From positions 124,001-188,000 of the forward strand of contig NZ_JAGTPK010000010.1 of NCBI RefSeq assembly GCF_021147775.1: a DNA stretch of 64,000 bases, in the 5' to 3' direction. Numbering within the stretch: position 1 is the stretch's first letter; every line of letters starts with the position of its first letter. The notes under the pieces are model-generated. The model searched no databases, was not told the origin of the DNA, and saw nothing but the letters and a program-made list of their open reading frames with translations. This document shows, in pieces, positions 31,766 to 42,700 of the stretch. The translations under genes were made by a program, and so were the position numbers. The stretch comes from Pseudomonas californiensis (lineage in GTDB: Bacteria; Pseudomonadota; Gammaproteobacteria; Pseudomonadales; Pseudomonadaceae).

Positions 31766-32303
31766 GAGTGGTGCTCCTGAGGATATTTTTTTAATGGGCA
31801 CAGCAACTACGCGATTATTCAAATACGCCATTGCCCAGAGCAAGGCGCGTGCCATCACTTTTTCCTTTCTGAAAAATGTCGTGTTTTTCTTGCCATTCAG
31901 TGACCTGATGTCTTTGCGCAAAGGGCGTGCAACCGCCTAGACAGCGCGAGGTGCAACCCCGCTTGAAAAAAGAGCAACCAGCACTCTTTCGAACAGCAAC
32001 CACGGCGCTGCCAGATGGGCAACCCACCTGTAACCGCACACGTCACCGAAGTGCACACGTGCGGTGCGCAAGCGCTACGACGCGCACCATTTGAGGCTAG
32101 TGGATTTGGCAAAAAATGCAGATTGCACATGCCTCGCTGAGGGTCGTCACTCACCCTCTGCCATCATTATCCGAACGCACCGGCCTGTACGTAGTAATAG
32201 CGGTCAAAAACGTAGCCAACAAACGACCTTTAAGCGAGATATCATTCCGATAATTCATGATCCACTCGCCCGCCCTCGCGTGTCGTACAAGAGAAGCCGC
32301 ACC
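31766..32303. promoter_or_regulatory. Divergent control region of livK and the LysR gene
   Basis: About 540 nt with no other gene I can support except a possible leader of livK. AAAGGAAAAAGTG upstream of ATG 31855 (minus strand) is a very good Shine-Dalgarno sequence. No clear -35/-10 pair stands out. Confidence 0.45.
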
Positions 32304-33209
32304 ATGCTCAACAAACGTCATCTGCCCTCTATCGCCGCGCTGCAATGCTTTGAAGCGGTGACCCGGCATCTGAGCTTCACTCGCGCGGCAGAAGAGCTGA
32401 ACCTGACCCAAAGCGCAGTCAGCAAGCAAGTGGCCCAGCTTGAAGAGCTGGTTCAGCATCTTCTGTTTCAGCGAGTACGTCGCCGCCTGCAACTGACCCC
32501 TGCCGGTGGGCTGTACCTGACGGAAGTGCGCAAGATTCTCTCGCAGATTGAAATGTCCACTCACTTCCTGCGCTCCTACGGCGGCGATACCGAAGTGCTG
32601 CGTGTTTCGACCCCGTCGACATTTGGAGCCCGGTGGCTGGTGCCGCGCTTGAAAGGCTGGCGGCTGCGTCATCCGCACATCCACCTCGACCTGCTCAATG
32701 AGCAGGAGTCCGACGATCTCATCAAAGGCCGGTGCGACGTTTCATTCTATTTCGGTCAGGCGGCGATACCTGGCGCGGAAAGCGTGAAGCTGTTCGGCGA
32801 AGAGCTGATCCCGGTCTGTGCCCCCGAAAGCATGCCGGAGACGCCCTTTACCGACCCGACCCAATTGAGCGAGCTGGTGCTGCTGCAAAACGCTTTCCGG
32901 CCTCAGGCCTGGCACGACTGGTTCGAAAGCCAGGGCTATCACACTGACCACAGCTACCATGGCCCGCGCTTTGAAACGTTTTATATGTGTATTCGCGCGG
33001 CACAGGTCGGCTGCGGTGTCGCATTGATGCCGCGCTTTCTGGTCGAAGAGGAACTGGCCGACGGCAAACTGGTGATTGCCTGGGACCACGCATTACCCAG
33101 CACTAACAGCGCGTACTACCTGTCCTATCCGGAACACACCGCCGACGTCCCAAAGATCCGGGTTTTTCTGCAATGGATGCTGGAACAGTTGGATCAACCA
33201 ACGCGTTAA
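32304..33209 (+). CDS. LysR-family transcriptional regulator, GcvA type
   Basis: DNA-binding regulator of 301 residues. The winged HTH (residues 8-62) has LSFTRAAEELNLTQSAVSKQVAQLEELVQHLLFQR and RRLQLTPAG; the effector domain follows from about residue 93 with RVSTPSTFGARWLVPRL and a GcvA-like IRAAQVGCGVALMPRFLVEEEL. ATG 32304 (MLNKRHLPSIAALQCFEAV) is the family start; the upstream frame to 32064 is non-homologous. It is divergent from livK, but control of liv genes is not established by position alone. Confidence 0.85.
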   Translation: MLNKRHLPSIAALQCFEAVTRHLSFTRAAEELNLTQSAVSKQVAQLEELVQHLLFQRVRRRLQLTPAGGLYLTEVRKILSQIEMSTHFLRSYGGDTEVLRVSTPSTFGARWLVPRLKGWRLRHPHIHLDLLNEQESDDLIKGRCDVSFYFGQAAIPGAESVKLFGEELIPVCAPESMPETPFTDPTQLSELVLLQNAFRPQAWHDWFESQGYHTDHSYHGPRFETFYMCIRAAQVGCGVALMPRFLVEEELADGKLVIAWDHALPSTNSAYYLSYPEHTADVPKIRVFLQWMLEQLDQPTR

Positions 33210-33305
33210 GGGCGACAATGCCCCCAGCAGGCCGTGAGCTTTCCGTGGCAATGGACAGGAAGTCGCGAGCCAACCGTAACCCGCCTGCTCCGGAGCCCCT
33301 GACAG

Positions 33306-34529
33306 ATGAGCGAAAGCGCTTTCTCCAATCGTATCGTGCAGAGCCTGCTCGATACCGATTTTTACAAGCTGACCATGATGCAGGCTGTCCTCCACAACTA
33401 CCCGAACGTAGACGTGGAATGGGAGTTTCGCTGCCGTAACGGTGAAGACCTTCGCCCTTATCTGGGCGAGATCAGGCATCAGATCGAGTTGCTCTGCGAA
33501 CTGTCCCTGAGCCCCGAACATCTGACGTTTCTTGAGCGCATCACGTTTCTCAAGCCAGACTTTCTGCGCTTTCTGGGCTTGTTCCGTTTCAACACCTGCT
33601 ACGTTAAAACCAGCATCGAAAACGATGAACTGTGCATTCGCCTGCACGGCCCCTGGCTGCACGTCATTCTGTTCGAAGTGCCTTTGCTGGCGATTGTCAG
33701 TGAAGTCCGCAATCGTCATCGCTACCCTGAAATCCTGCTCAGCCAGGCCCGCGAACGTCTGTACGACAAATTCGAATGGCTGAGCAGCAATGCCACGCCG
33801 GATGAGCTGGCTGAACTCAAGGTGGCCGACTTCGGCACCCGCAGGCGTTTCTCGTACAGGGTTCAGGAAGAAATCCTTGGTGTGCTCAAGCACGACTTCC
33901 CCGGCCAGTTCGTCGGCACCAGCAACGTCCATCTGGCGCGTCAGCTCGATCTCAAGCCGCTGGGCACCATGGCTCATGAGTGGATCATGGCTCATCAGCA
34001 ACTGGGACCTCGTCTGATCGACAGCCAGATTGCCGCCCTTGATTGCTGGGTACGCGAATACCGCGGGCTACTCGGGATTGCACTGACCGACTGCATCACC
34101 ACCGATGCATTTCTGACCGATTTCGATCTTTACTTCGCCAAGCTGTTTGACGGTCTGCGTCACGATTCCGGCGACCCGGTGAAGTGGGCCGAAAAATGCA
34201 TCTCGCATTACCAGAAGCTTGGCATTGACCCGATGAGCAAGACCCTGGTGTTCTCCGATGGTCTGAATCTGCCCAAGGCACTGGAGATTTTCCGGGCACT
34301 GCGCGGCCGCATCAATGTCAGTTTCGGTATAGGTACTAACCTGACCGCAGACATACCTGGCATCGCACCGATGAATATGGTGCTGAAAATGACAGCGTGT
34401 GCCGGGCAGCCTGTCGCGAAGATTTCTGATGAGCCAGGCAAGGCGCAATGCAAGGACCCGAACTTTGTGGCCTATCTGCGGCACGTGTTCAAAGTGCCGG
34501 ATTTGCCACTGCCTGAAAAACCCGGTTGA
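33306..34529 (+). CDS. pncB: Nicotinate phosphoribosyltransferase PncB
   Basis: Cytoplasmic NAD-salvage enzyme of 407 residues: nicotinate + PRPP + ATP to nicotinate mononucleotide. Recognised from [21 protein letters not shown] at the start, [14 protein letters not shown] motif (here [17 protein letters not shown]), [20 protein letters not shown] with the phosphorylatable His region, and [17 protein letters not shown]. Followed 26 nt later by nadE, making a compact salvage unit. Confidence 0.95.
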   Translation: MSESAFSNRIVQSLLDTDFYKLTMMQAVLHNYPNVDVEWEFRCRNGEDLRPYLGEIRHQIELLCELSLSPEHLTFLERITFLKPDFLRFLGLFRFNTCYVKTSIENDELCIRLHGPWLHVILFEVPLLAIVSEVRNRHRYPEILLSQARERLYDKFEWLSSNATPDELAELKVADFGTRRRFSYRVQEEILGVLKHDFPGQFVGTSNVHLARQLDLKPLGTMAHEWIMAHQQLGPRLIDSQIAALDCWVREYRGLLGIALTDCITTDAFLTDFDLYFAKLFDGLRHDSGDPVKWAEKCISHYQKLGIDPMSKTLVFSDGLNLPKALEIFRALRGRINVSFGIGTNLTADIPGIAPMNMVLKMTACAGQPVAKISDEPGKAQCKDPNFVAYLRHVFKVPDLPLPEKPG

Positions 34530-34555
34530 ATTGTCCCCTTTAGAAGGAGTGAATC

Positions 34556-35383
34556 ATGCACGCCGTACAGCGCCAGATTGCTGAACAGCTCAAGGTCCAG
34601 CCACCTTTCGCGGATCAGAACGCCCTGCAGGCCGAAGTCGCCCGCCGTGTCGAGTTCATCAAGAATTGCCTGCAGAACGCACGGCTCAAGACGCTGGTGC
34701 TGGGCATCAGCGGCGGGGTTGACTCGTTGACCGCCGGGCTGCTCGCACAACGAGCGATCAAGGAATTGCGTGAAAGCACGGGCGACGAAGGCTATCGATT
34801 CATCACCGTACGCTTGCCATATGTGGTGCAAGCCGACGAGCACGAAGCCCAGGCATCGGTGGACTTCATCGAGCCGACCGAGCGCCACACCATCAACATC
34901 GGTCCAAGCGTCAAGGCCCTGGCCGCTGAAGTGAAGGCGTTCGAAGGACTGCCTGCCAGCTCTGTGGATTTCGTGCTCGGCAACACCAAGGCACGCATGC
35001 GCATGATCGCCCAGTACACCGTCGCAGGTGCCTACGGTGGTCTGGTGATCGGCACGGACCATGCGGCTGAAGCGGTAATGGGTTTTTTCACCAAGTTCGG
35101 TGACGGTGCGTGTGACATTGCGCCGCTCAGCGGCCTGGTCAAAAATCAGGTACGTGCCATTGCGCGTCACTTCGGTGCGCCGGAATCACTGGTCGAGAAG
35201 GTGCCTACGGCAGACCTGGAAGACTTGTCACCCGGTAAGCCGGACGAAGCATCGCACGGCGTCACCTACTCCGAGATCGATGCCTTCCTGCATGGCCAGC
35301 CAGTGCGCGAAGAAGCGTTCAAGATCATCTGCGAGACCTACGCCAAGACTCAGCACAAACGTGAGTTGCCGTACGCGCCCTGA
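34556..35383 (+). CDS. nadE: NAD synthetase NadE, ammonia-dependent
   Basis: Last step of NAD synthesis, 275 residues: deamido-NAD + ATP + NH3 to NAD. The PP-loop is [13 protein letters not shown] near residue 45. [23 protein letters not shown] forms the NH3/ATP site and [14 protein letters not shown] the C-terminal motif. No N-terminal glutaminase domain, so it uses free ammonia, as does E. coli NadE. AAGGAGTGAATC precedes ATG 34556. Cotranscribed with pncB. Confidence 0.95.
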   Translation: MHAVQRQIAEQLKVQPPFADQNALQAEVARRVEFIKNCLQNARLKTLVLGISGGVDSLTAGLLAQRAIKELRESTGDEGYRFITVRLPYVVQADEHEAQASVDFIEPTERHTINIGPSVKALAAEVKAFEGLPASSVDFVLGNTKARMRMIAQYTVAGAYGGLVIGTDHAAEAVMGFFTKFGDGACDIAPLSGLVKNQVRAIARHFGAPESLVEKVPTADLEDLSPGKPDEASHGVTYSEIDAFLHGQPVREEAFKIICETYAKTQHKRELPYAP

Positions 35384-35387
35384 TCAG

Positions 35388-35413
35388 GCGCACCATCACT
35401 GATGGTGGTGTGC
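35388..35413 (+). terminator. Hairpin after nadE
   Basis: GCGCACCATCA-CTGA-TGGTGGTGTGC: 11-bp stem with G-T pairs starting just after the nadE stop. No T-tract. Confidence 0.45.
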
Positions 35414-35426
35414 ATGTAGCATCATA

Positions 35427-35508
35427 TTCACGAGCAAACGGAGCGCCCCTGCTCGCTTGCATTTCAAAATGGCAGTGGGGGCAGCTTGCTCGCGAATACT
35501 GGCTGACT
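35427..35508. repeat. REP-like inverted pair
   Basis: ATTCACGAGCAAACGGAGCG (about 35427) and, facing it, the complement of CAGCTTGCTCGCGAAT (35487-35502). Each arm resembles the Pseudomonas REP motif attcgcgagcaagct. Between nadE and the convergent azurin gene. Confidence 0.6.
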
Positions 35509-35540
35509 GAAGTGCGCCAAAAAAATCATGGCGTCCTGCA

Positions 35541-35987
35541 TTACTTGAGCGTAACGGCGCCCTTCATCATGCTGATGTGCCCAGGGAACGTGCAGAAAAA
35601 CTGGTACTTCTCGGCCGGATCAAGCTTCGAAACATCAAACGTCACCGAGTCCTTTTCTCCGGCGCCAATGAGTTTGGTGTGGGCGATCACGCGGGTGTCG
35701 CCATCCTTGAGATAGCCCTTGTCGATACCGACGCTCATGCCGTCAGTGGTGACCGCCTGGGCATCAGCCTCTTTGCTCAGCACCCAGTTATGGCCCATCA
35801 CGTTCTTCGGCAGACTGCCGGAGTGGGTCAGATTGACGGTGAATTGCTTGCAGCTCTTGTCGATCTCAATAGCCTTCTTGTCGTACATCATCTGGTCGGT
35901 CGAATCGATCGTCGTGGAACATTCAGCTGCGAACAGATGACCACTGGCCAACGTCAACAGAGAAATCGCTACAAGCTTGCGGATCAT
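35541..35987 (-). CDS. azu: Azurin
   Basis: Periplasmic type-1 blue copper electron carrier, 148 residues with a signal peptide ([20 protein letters not shown]) and mature start [13 protein letters not shown]. Copper ligands are evident: His in MGHNW, and Cys, His and Met in [14 protein letters not shown]. Mature length of about 128 residues matches Pseudomonas azurins. Likely function in electron transfer for redox stress or denitrification-like respiration; no nitrite reductase is near. Confidence 0.97.
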   Translation of the reverse strand: MIRKLVAISLLTLASGHLFAAECSTTIDSTDQMMYDKKAIEIDKSCKQFTVNLTHSGSLPKNVMGHNWVLSKEADAQAVTTDGMSVGIDKGYLKDGDTRVIAHTKLIGAGEKDSVTFDVSKLDPAEKYQFFCTFPGHISMMKGAVTLK

Positions 35988-36171
35988 TTGAATCTCCAGG
36001 GCAGGATGCTTTGTAAGTCGAGTAAAGAGTGCCTGATCCCCGGCCAGGTTCCGCCGGCATTCATTACGGCAGGTAACCGACTATCGAGGCCATCGAATCT
36101 ATCAAACAGCCACGCCGGGCAGCCCAGCTTAACATCGTTGGATTGCCCACTCTGAAAACGGAAAGATCATC

Positions 36172-36276
36172 ATGCCGCTCAACAGCCTGTTCCGCAGTTT
36201 GCTTGCCGCCTATGCCTGCGGCGCCAGCGCCCGTTGTCCGCACGATGCCTATGACCGCATCAGACATGCAGCCTGA
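36172..36276 (+). CDS. Possible 34-residue peptide
   Basis: Short reading frame MPLNSLFRSLLAAYACGASARCPHDAYDRIRHAA, listed in parts as MPLNSLFRSLLAAYACGASA and RCPHDAYDRIRHAA. A weak GAAAG site sits upstream. It has two Cys and a basic tail but no signal sequence I trust. Could be spurious; it lies in the gap between azurin and the transglutaminase gene. Confidence 0.25.
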   Translation: MPLNSLFRSLLAAYACGASARCPHDAYDRIRHAA

Positions 36277-36299
36277 CAGCGGTTCAATGCAACTCCAAT

Positions 36300-37193
36300 T
36301 CATGCGTTGACTGGCATGACCGTTACCCGGACCTCGGGATCGTGAGTACCGCCGCCGAGGATGACACCGCGCAATGGCGAGACGTCCGAGAAGTCGCGTC
36401 CCCAGGCCAGGCTGATGTGCTCAAGCGCTGGCTGCACGTTGTTGGTTGGATCGAAGTCAACCCAGCCTGACGCCGGACAGAACACGGAAACCCAAGCGTG
36501 CGAAGCATCAGCGCCAATCAGACGAGGCTGGCCAGGCGGCGGTTGAGTGAGCAGGTAACCACTGACATAACGTGCTGCCAGGCCGCGGGAACGCAGGCAC
36601 GCCAGCATCAAGTGTGCAAAGTCCTGACACACGCCTCGCCGACGCTCCAGCACTTCTACCAAGGGCGTTGCGACCTGTGTCGCCTCGTCGTCGAAGGTGA
36701 ATTCGGTAAAGATCTTCTCCATCAACGCCTGCACGCACAAAAGCAACGGGCGTCCTGGCGCGAAACAGTCCTGCGAGAACTCGACAAACGAGCGCTTCAA
36801 ATGCACATAGGGCGACTCGAAGCGATAACGACAGGCTTCCAGAATGTCGAACGTCAGCGGCTTGGCACTGTAGGTCAGCGCGCTACGGGTAACTTCCCAT
36901 TCCGGCGACAGATTGAAATCCAGAAAAGGACGCTCCAGCACCTCTATGCGCAATCTTGCATTGACCTGCAGCTCATCGTGCGGACGCTCGAATGCCAGAC
37001 GGGTCAGCGGGTTGCCGAACACATCCAGCTCGTCCCGGCGCGTGGTGGGCGTGGGCAGGATTTCCAGTTCCTGCTCGGTGCAGCGCTGCCATTGGCTGCT
37101 GCGTGGCCACAGATGCGCCAACTGCTGGGCGAGGGATACCGGGCTGTCGTACTCGTAATGCGTGTCATGGAATATCTGGTAGAAAGCGCTCAT
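36300..37193 (-). CDS. Transglutaminase-family protein
   Basis: Predicted transglutaminase-fold peptidase of 297 residues. An N-terminal beta-rich domain (YQIFHDTHYEYDSPVSLAQQLAHLWPR) is followed by the papain-like core: Cys in RRGVCQDFAHLMLACLRSRGL (about 190), His in DASHAWVSVFCP and Asp in GWVDFDPTNN, the full triad. Its start codon overlaps the stop of the ATP-grasp gene upstream by one base (TGATG), so they are cotranslated. Part of a three-gene cluster; no substrate known. Confidence 0.85.
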   Translation of the reverse strand: MSAFYQIFHDTHYEYDSPVSLAQQLAHLWPRSSQWQRCTEQELEILPTPTTRRDELDVFGNPLTRLAFERPHDELQVNARLRIEVLERPFLDFNLSPEWEVTRSALTYSAKPLTFDILEACRYRFESPYVHLKRSFVEFSQDCFAPGRPLLLCVQALMEKIFTEFTFDDEATQVATPLVEVLERRRGVCQDFAHLMLACLRSRGLAARYVSGYLLTQPPPGQPRLIGADASHAWVSVFCPASGWVDFDPTNNVQPALEHISLAWGRDFSDVSPLRGVILGGGTHDPEVRVTVMPVNA

Positions 37194-39724
37194 CAGACGG
37201 ACACCGTGCGTTGGCTGACATCATCGACATGGGCAAAGTGGCGCAAGGCGAGACGATCGGACGCCAGCCCGCTGCTCTCCGCGATGTTTTGCAGCAAGTC
37301 CGCCAACCCATCGAGCACGGCATCAATACTGCTTTGACCGAACAGAGGGTTTTCCAGGCTGCCCAGGTCAAAGCTGGCCAGACGCTGCGCAAGCACAGCA
37401 AGACTGTTGTCGCGTGGCGCGTCGAAGTTGTCGCTCAGACGCCGCAACGAGCGCTGCACCAGTTTGAGCTGGAACAGGACGGCATGCGGGTTCTGTTCAT
37501 CCAGCAGCAACAGATCGAGCACAGGGATCAGATGCGGGATGGCCATGTAGCGCGAACGATACGTGATGCTGCTGTTGCCCAGTTCCAGCAACCACTCAAG
37601 CCCTGCCTGCTCCGAACTCGCCGCGCCACGCAAAAACGCTGCCAGGCTGGTGCTCAGAAACTTAAGCCGCTCGATGCGGCGTCCGATCATCAAAAAGCTC
37701 CAGCCCTCGTCGCGAGTCATGTCGTCCAGAGCAAAGCCGGACAACGCCGCCAGCGACATCACCAGACGGTTGAGGAAGTCCAGTAATTCGCCGAAATCCG
37801 GCTCTTCGGTTTCCAGGCTCAAGGCGTCACGTTGCAACTCGACCAATGCCTGCCAGTTTTCTCTGGACAGCTTGCCGCGCACTTGCGAGGCGGCCCATTG
37901 CAAGCGCTGAAGGTTGGAACGCAGGCTGAACGGCCACTCATCGCCCAGCAGGGCAACCAGCAGACGGTCCTTCAATTCTTCGCCCTCTTCGGCTTCAGGC
38001 AGCATGCCCAGGCTCTCGCCCAGAGACACGGCGGCCTGCAAAGCCAAAGGGTCGTCATCGTCGACATACCGCGTGAGCATGATGCGCAACAGACGCGCGC
38101 TGTCGTCGCAGCGCTCACAGTAGCGCCCGAACCAGAACAGGTTTTCCACCACGCGTGACGGCAGATAGGGGTCACGACGGATCAGGTCGTAGACACCCAG
38201 CGGGCGCTGCCCTTTCCACGCGTCGCCAATGTGGGATCGCTCACCCAGCACCCAGGTGTCCTTGCTGGCCCCACCGCGCTGCATGGATACTACGTCTGCA
38301 TCGGCATCAGCCGCTACACGGGTGAGACCGCCCGGTAGTACACGATAGCCATCGAGGCTTGAGACAGCGTAGACGCGCATGCCGATGGCCCGCGGCTGAA
38401 GACCGCATCCATCGGGTTGCAGGACCGGTGCATGAGACAACTGCGCCAGCTCCTGCGCGACGTACGCGTACGGACGCGCCTGCATACGCATGGCCAAGGC
38501 CTTGCGTTGTTCTTCGTTCAGATCCCGGCCGAAGACCGGCGCAAAATGCTGAGACGGAAAGGCAGGCTTGATCAACAGATCGGGCAGTTTTTCCAGTGCC
38601 TCGGCCAACACTGTTGGCTCACCGCACCACCAGGTGGCGACTGACGGCAGGATCAATTCTTCGCCGAACAGGTAATGACTGATCTTGGGCAGGAAGCCCA
38701 GCAAGCCCGGTGATTCCAGAACCCCGCTGCCCAGCGCGTTGGCCACCAGCACATTGCCTTGACGCACAGCTTCCAGCAGCCCCGGCACGCCGAGGGCCGA
38801 ATCGGTACGCAATTCAAGGGGATCGCAAAAGTCGTCATCAAGACGACGCATGATCGCGTGCACGCGACGCAGGCCACTGAGGGTCTTGAGGTAGACCGTG
38901 GCGTCACGCACTGTCAGGTCGCCGCCTTCAACCAGCGGATAACCGAGCTGCCGCGCCAGATACAGGTGTTCAAAGTAGCTTTCGTTGAAACGGCCCGGTG
39001 TCAGCAACACCACCAGCGGCGCTTCGGTGCTGGTAGGCGCCTGTCGCGCCAGGGTCTGCTGCAGCGTCCCGAAGAAGCCCGAGAGATGCCGCACTTGCAG
39101 ATCGCGATAGGTTTCCGGCAAGGCACGCGCGACGCTCTGGCGATTCTCCAGCGCGTAACCCGCACCCGATGGCGCCTGAGTCCGGTCAGCCGTGACCCAC
39201 CAGCGACCATCGGGCGTGCGCGCCAGATCAACGGCATACATGTGCAGGAATATGCCTTCCGGCGGTTTGACACCCTGACATGGCCACAGAAAGTTGTTGT
39301 GCCCAAACACCAGCTCGGCAGGCAGCAGGCCTTCGGCGATCAGGGTTTGCGGACCATAAAGATCGGCGAGCACAGCGTTCAGCAGGCGAGCGCGCTGAGC
39401 AATGCCAGCCGCAACATGCTCCCACTCGTCTGCAGGAATAATGTGCGGCAGCAGGTCAAGCTCCCACGGCCGGTCCGCACCTTTGGGATCGGCGTAAACG
39501 TTGTAGGTGACCCCGTTTTCCTGAATTTGCCGCGTCAACAACGCCTGGCGTTGTGTCAGCTGCGCTGGCGAGCTGCGCTGCATATGCTCGTACAAGCGGC
39601 GCCAGTGCGGGCGAACAGCACCCTCGGCGTCGAGCATTTCATGGTAGGTACCCTCGGAAAGCGGGTAACGGTCAAGCAGGTCGGGCATGGAGGGCTCGGC
39701 AGGCAACTTAAGGACTTCAGACAA
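37193..39724 (-). CDS. Circularly permuted ATP-grasp / alpha-E fusion protein
   Basis: 843-residue protein: a circularly permuted ATP-grasp region (about 90-480; GRWWVTADRTQAPSGAGYALENR, VVLLTPGRFNESYFEHLYLARQLGYPLVEGGDL and VANALGSGVLE) and a C-terminal alpha-E region (about 520-830; VVENLFWFGRYCERCDDSARLLRI). The two families are usually adjacent genes and here are fused. ATP-grasp enzymes make amide bonds from carboxylates and amines. Position between two transglutaminase genes suggests a shared pathway. Reaction unknown. Confidence 0.85.
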   Translation of the reverse strand: MSEVLKLPAEPSMPDLLDRYPLSEGTYHEMLDAEGAVRPHWRRLYEHMQRSSPAQLTQRQALLTRQIQENGVTYNVYADPKGADRPWELDLLPHIIPADEWEHVAAGIAQRARLLNAVLADLYGPQTLIAEGLLPAELVFGHNNFLWPCQGVKPPEGIFLHMYAVDLARTPDGRWWVTADRTQAPSGAGYALENRQSVARALPETYRDLQVRHLSGFFGTLQQTLARQAPTSTEAPLVVLLTPGRFNESYFEHLYLARQLGYPLVEGGDLTVRDATVYLKTLSGLRRVHAIMRRLDDDFCDPLELRTDSALGVPGLLEAVRQGNVLVANALGSGVLESPGLLGFLPKISHYLFGEELILPSVATWWCGEPTVLAEALEKLPDLLIKPAFPSQHFAPVFGRDLNEEQRKALAMRMQARPYAYVAQELAQLSHAPVLQPDGCGLQPRAIGMRVYAVSSLDGYRVLPGGLTRVAADADADVVSMQRGGASKDTWVLGERSHIGDAWKGQRPLGVYDLIRRDPYLPSRVVENLFWFGRYCERCDDSARLLRIMLTRYVDDDDPLALQAAVSLGESLGMLPEAEEGEELKDRLLVALLGDEWPFSLRSNLQRLQWAASQVRGKLSRENWQALVELQRDALSLETEEPDFGELLDFLNRLVMSLAALSGFALDDMTRDEGWSFLMIGRRIERLKFLSTSLAAFLRGAASSEQAGLEWLLELGNSSITYRSRYMAIPHLIPVLDLLLLDEQNPHAVLFQLKLVQRSLRRLSDNFDAPRDNSLAVLAQRLASFDLGSLENPLFGQSSIDAVLDGLADLLQNIAESSGLASDRLALRHFAHVDDVSQRTVSV

Positions 39725-39773
39725 GTGCGGTCAGGTGTCACATCCGTGCGCACCTGACTCACAGAGCATTGTT

Positions 39774-42700
39774 TCAATGCAGACGCATATCCAGCGTCAT
39801 CGGCAGTTCGTCGTTAATGTTGAGCGACGGAACGACCAATTTGCCAGGCGTATGACCAACGCGGAAGAAACGCGACATGCGGCGGCTTTCGGCTTCGTTG
39901 GCGTTGACCGGCAGGGTTTCGTAGTTACGCCCGCCCGGATGGGCGACATGATACTCGCAGCCGCCCAACGAGCGCTGCATCCAGGCGTCGAGCAGGTCGA
40001 ATACCAGCGGCGCATGCACGCCGATGGTGGGTTGCAGACAGTTGGCAGGCTGCCATGCGCGATAACGTACGCCTGCGACGAACTCGCCAACACGTCCGGT
40101 CGGCTGCATTGGCACGGGAACGCCATTGCAGGTCAACATGTAACGTTGCGGCGGCAGCCCTTTGACGTGCAGCTGCAAACGCTCCAATGACGAATCGACA
40201 TAGCGCACTGCGCCGCCCGCCGAGCCCTCCTCGCCCAGCACATGCCATGGCTCGAGCGCCTGACGCAGCTCCAGCTCGATGCCGTTGACCGCGTAATCGC
40301 CCACCTTCGGAAAGCGAAACTCCAGATGCGCAGCGAACCAGTCGGCGCGCACCGGATAACCTGCCGAATTGAGGTCGGCGACCACGTCCGCAAAGTCCTG
40401 CTCGATGAAGTACGGCAGCATGAAACGGTCATGCAACTGGGTGCCCCAGCGTGCAAGCTTGGCCGGCGCGTATGGCTCGCGCCAGAAACGCGCCACCAGC
40501 GCCCGCAGCAGCAACTGCTGCGCCAGGCTCATACGGGCATGGGGCGGCATCTCAAACGCACGCAGCTCAAGCAGACCCAGACGCCCGGTGGCACCATCCG
40601 GTGAATACAGCTTGTCGATACAGAACTCGGCGCGATGGGTGTTGCCGGTGACATCGATCAACAGGTTGCGCAGCAACCGGTCAACCAGCCATGGCGCAAC
40701 TTCTTCGCCTGGCTCGGGCATCTGCGAAAACGCCACTTCCATCTCGTAGAGCGAGTCGTTGCGTGCCTCGTCGATGCGCGGAGCCTGAGAGGTCGGGCCG
40801 ATAAACAGCCCTGAAAACAGGTACGACAGCGACGGATGGTTATGCCAGTAGCTGATCAGGCTGCGCAGCAGATCGGGACGACGCAGGAACGGCGAATCGG
40901 CTGGCGTAGCACCGCCCAGGACAAAGTGGTTGCCGCCGCCGGTGCCAGTGTGCCGACCGTCGATCATGAATTTTTCAGTAGTCAGACGCGTGAGCCGCGC
41001 CTGTTCGTAAAGAAACTCGGTGCGTTCAACCAGTTCATCCCATGTTGCGGACGGCTGAACGTTGACCTCGATCACGCCAGGGTCTGGGGTGATCCGGAAG
41101 TTGCTCAAGCGTGGATCACTCGGCGGCTCGTAGCCTTCCAGCAATACCGGGCACTTCAGCTCTTCGGCCGTGGCCTCGATCACCGCGACCAGCTCCAGGT
41201 ACTCCTCCAGCTTTTGCAGCGGCGGCATGAACAGGTACAGACGCCCTTCACGCGCTTCAGCACACAGCGCAGTGCGCGTCAGCCAGTCTGCCGACTCGTC
41301 CAGCTTCGGCGAGCGCTCGGCGTCCACGTCGGATGACATGGGCTGCGCGGCCAGAGCATCGCTGTCGGCCAGCTCAGGAAACTCCTGGTTATGGTCGGTC
41401 GGGTGAATGAACGGGTATTCGGCTGCTTTGACCCACGGTTGCGAAGCCAATGGCAATCGGTAGCCCAGCGCAGAATCGCCCGGCACCAGACGACAGTGGT
41501 TGTCGCGCAGATACCAGCGACCGCTCTGCCAGCTGTCACCCTTGGCCGTGCGTGCCAGCGGCAGCACCTGGCCAATGACCTTGTCCAGGCCCTGCTCGAA
41601 GACCTTGCGCAGACGAGCCCGCTCCAGCTCATCACCCAACCGGGAGTCCTCGGCGGTGACGTTGACCGGCAACGCACCTTCGCGCCACAGGTAGTAAAAA
41701 TTGTCTTCGTAGGCAGGGAAAACGAAACGGGCTGGCAGTTTCAAGCGCTCGGCAACGCTGGCCAGAAAACGCCCGGCCAGCTCGCCGGTCACGCCGTAAT
41801 CCTGGGTTTCATCCGCAATCAACGCATTGTTGTGCCAGACCGGCTTGCCATCCCTGCGCCAGAAACAGTTCAGCGACCAGCGCGGCAATTGCTCGCCGGG
41901 GTACCACTTGCCCTGCCCGAAATGCACGATCCCCAACGGCGCGTAGTGCGCACGCATGCGTTGAAACAGCTCGGCTGACAGTTCACGTTTTTTAGGGCCC
42001 AGCGCGGCGGTGTTCCACTCGGCGCCATCACGGTCATCGATGGAGACAAACGTCGGCTCGCCGCCCATGGTCAGGCGCACATCGTCGCGCACCAGATCAG
42101 CGTCGATCTGTCGACCCAGCGCCTGAATGTCCTGCCACTGTTCCTCGGTGTAAGGCTTGGTGACGCGTGGCGCTTCCCAGATGCGCTCAACCGACATTTC
42201 ATGGCTGAAATTCGTTTCGCACGGCTCGACCAGCCCACTGATGGGGGCAGCAGAGGAAGGCTCGGGACTGCACGCCAGGGGAATGTGCCCCTCACCGGCA
42301 AACAGGCCCGACGTCGCATCGAGCCCGACCCAGCCGGCGCCCGGCAGATACACCTCACACCATGCATGCAGATCAGTGAAGTCGACGTCAGTGCCAGACG
42401 GTCCATCGAGCGCCTCGACGTCCGCTTTCAACTGGATCAGGTAACCCGACACAAACCGCGCGGCCATGCCCAGATGACGCAACAGTTGCACCAGCAGCCA
42501 GGCCGAATCGCGGCAAGAGCCAGACGCATTCTCAAGCGTGAACTCCGGCGTCTGCACGCCAGGTTCCATACGGATCAGGTAATCGACATCCTGGCTGAGT
42601 CGCTGATTGAGACCGACCAGAAAATCAATCGCCGGGATGGGCTCGCGGCTGATGCTGTCCAGGTAGGCTTGAAAGCGAGGCGTCAGCGGCAGTTTTTCCA

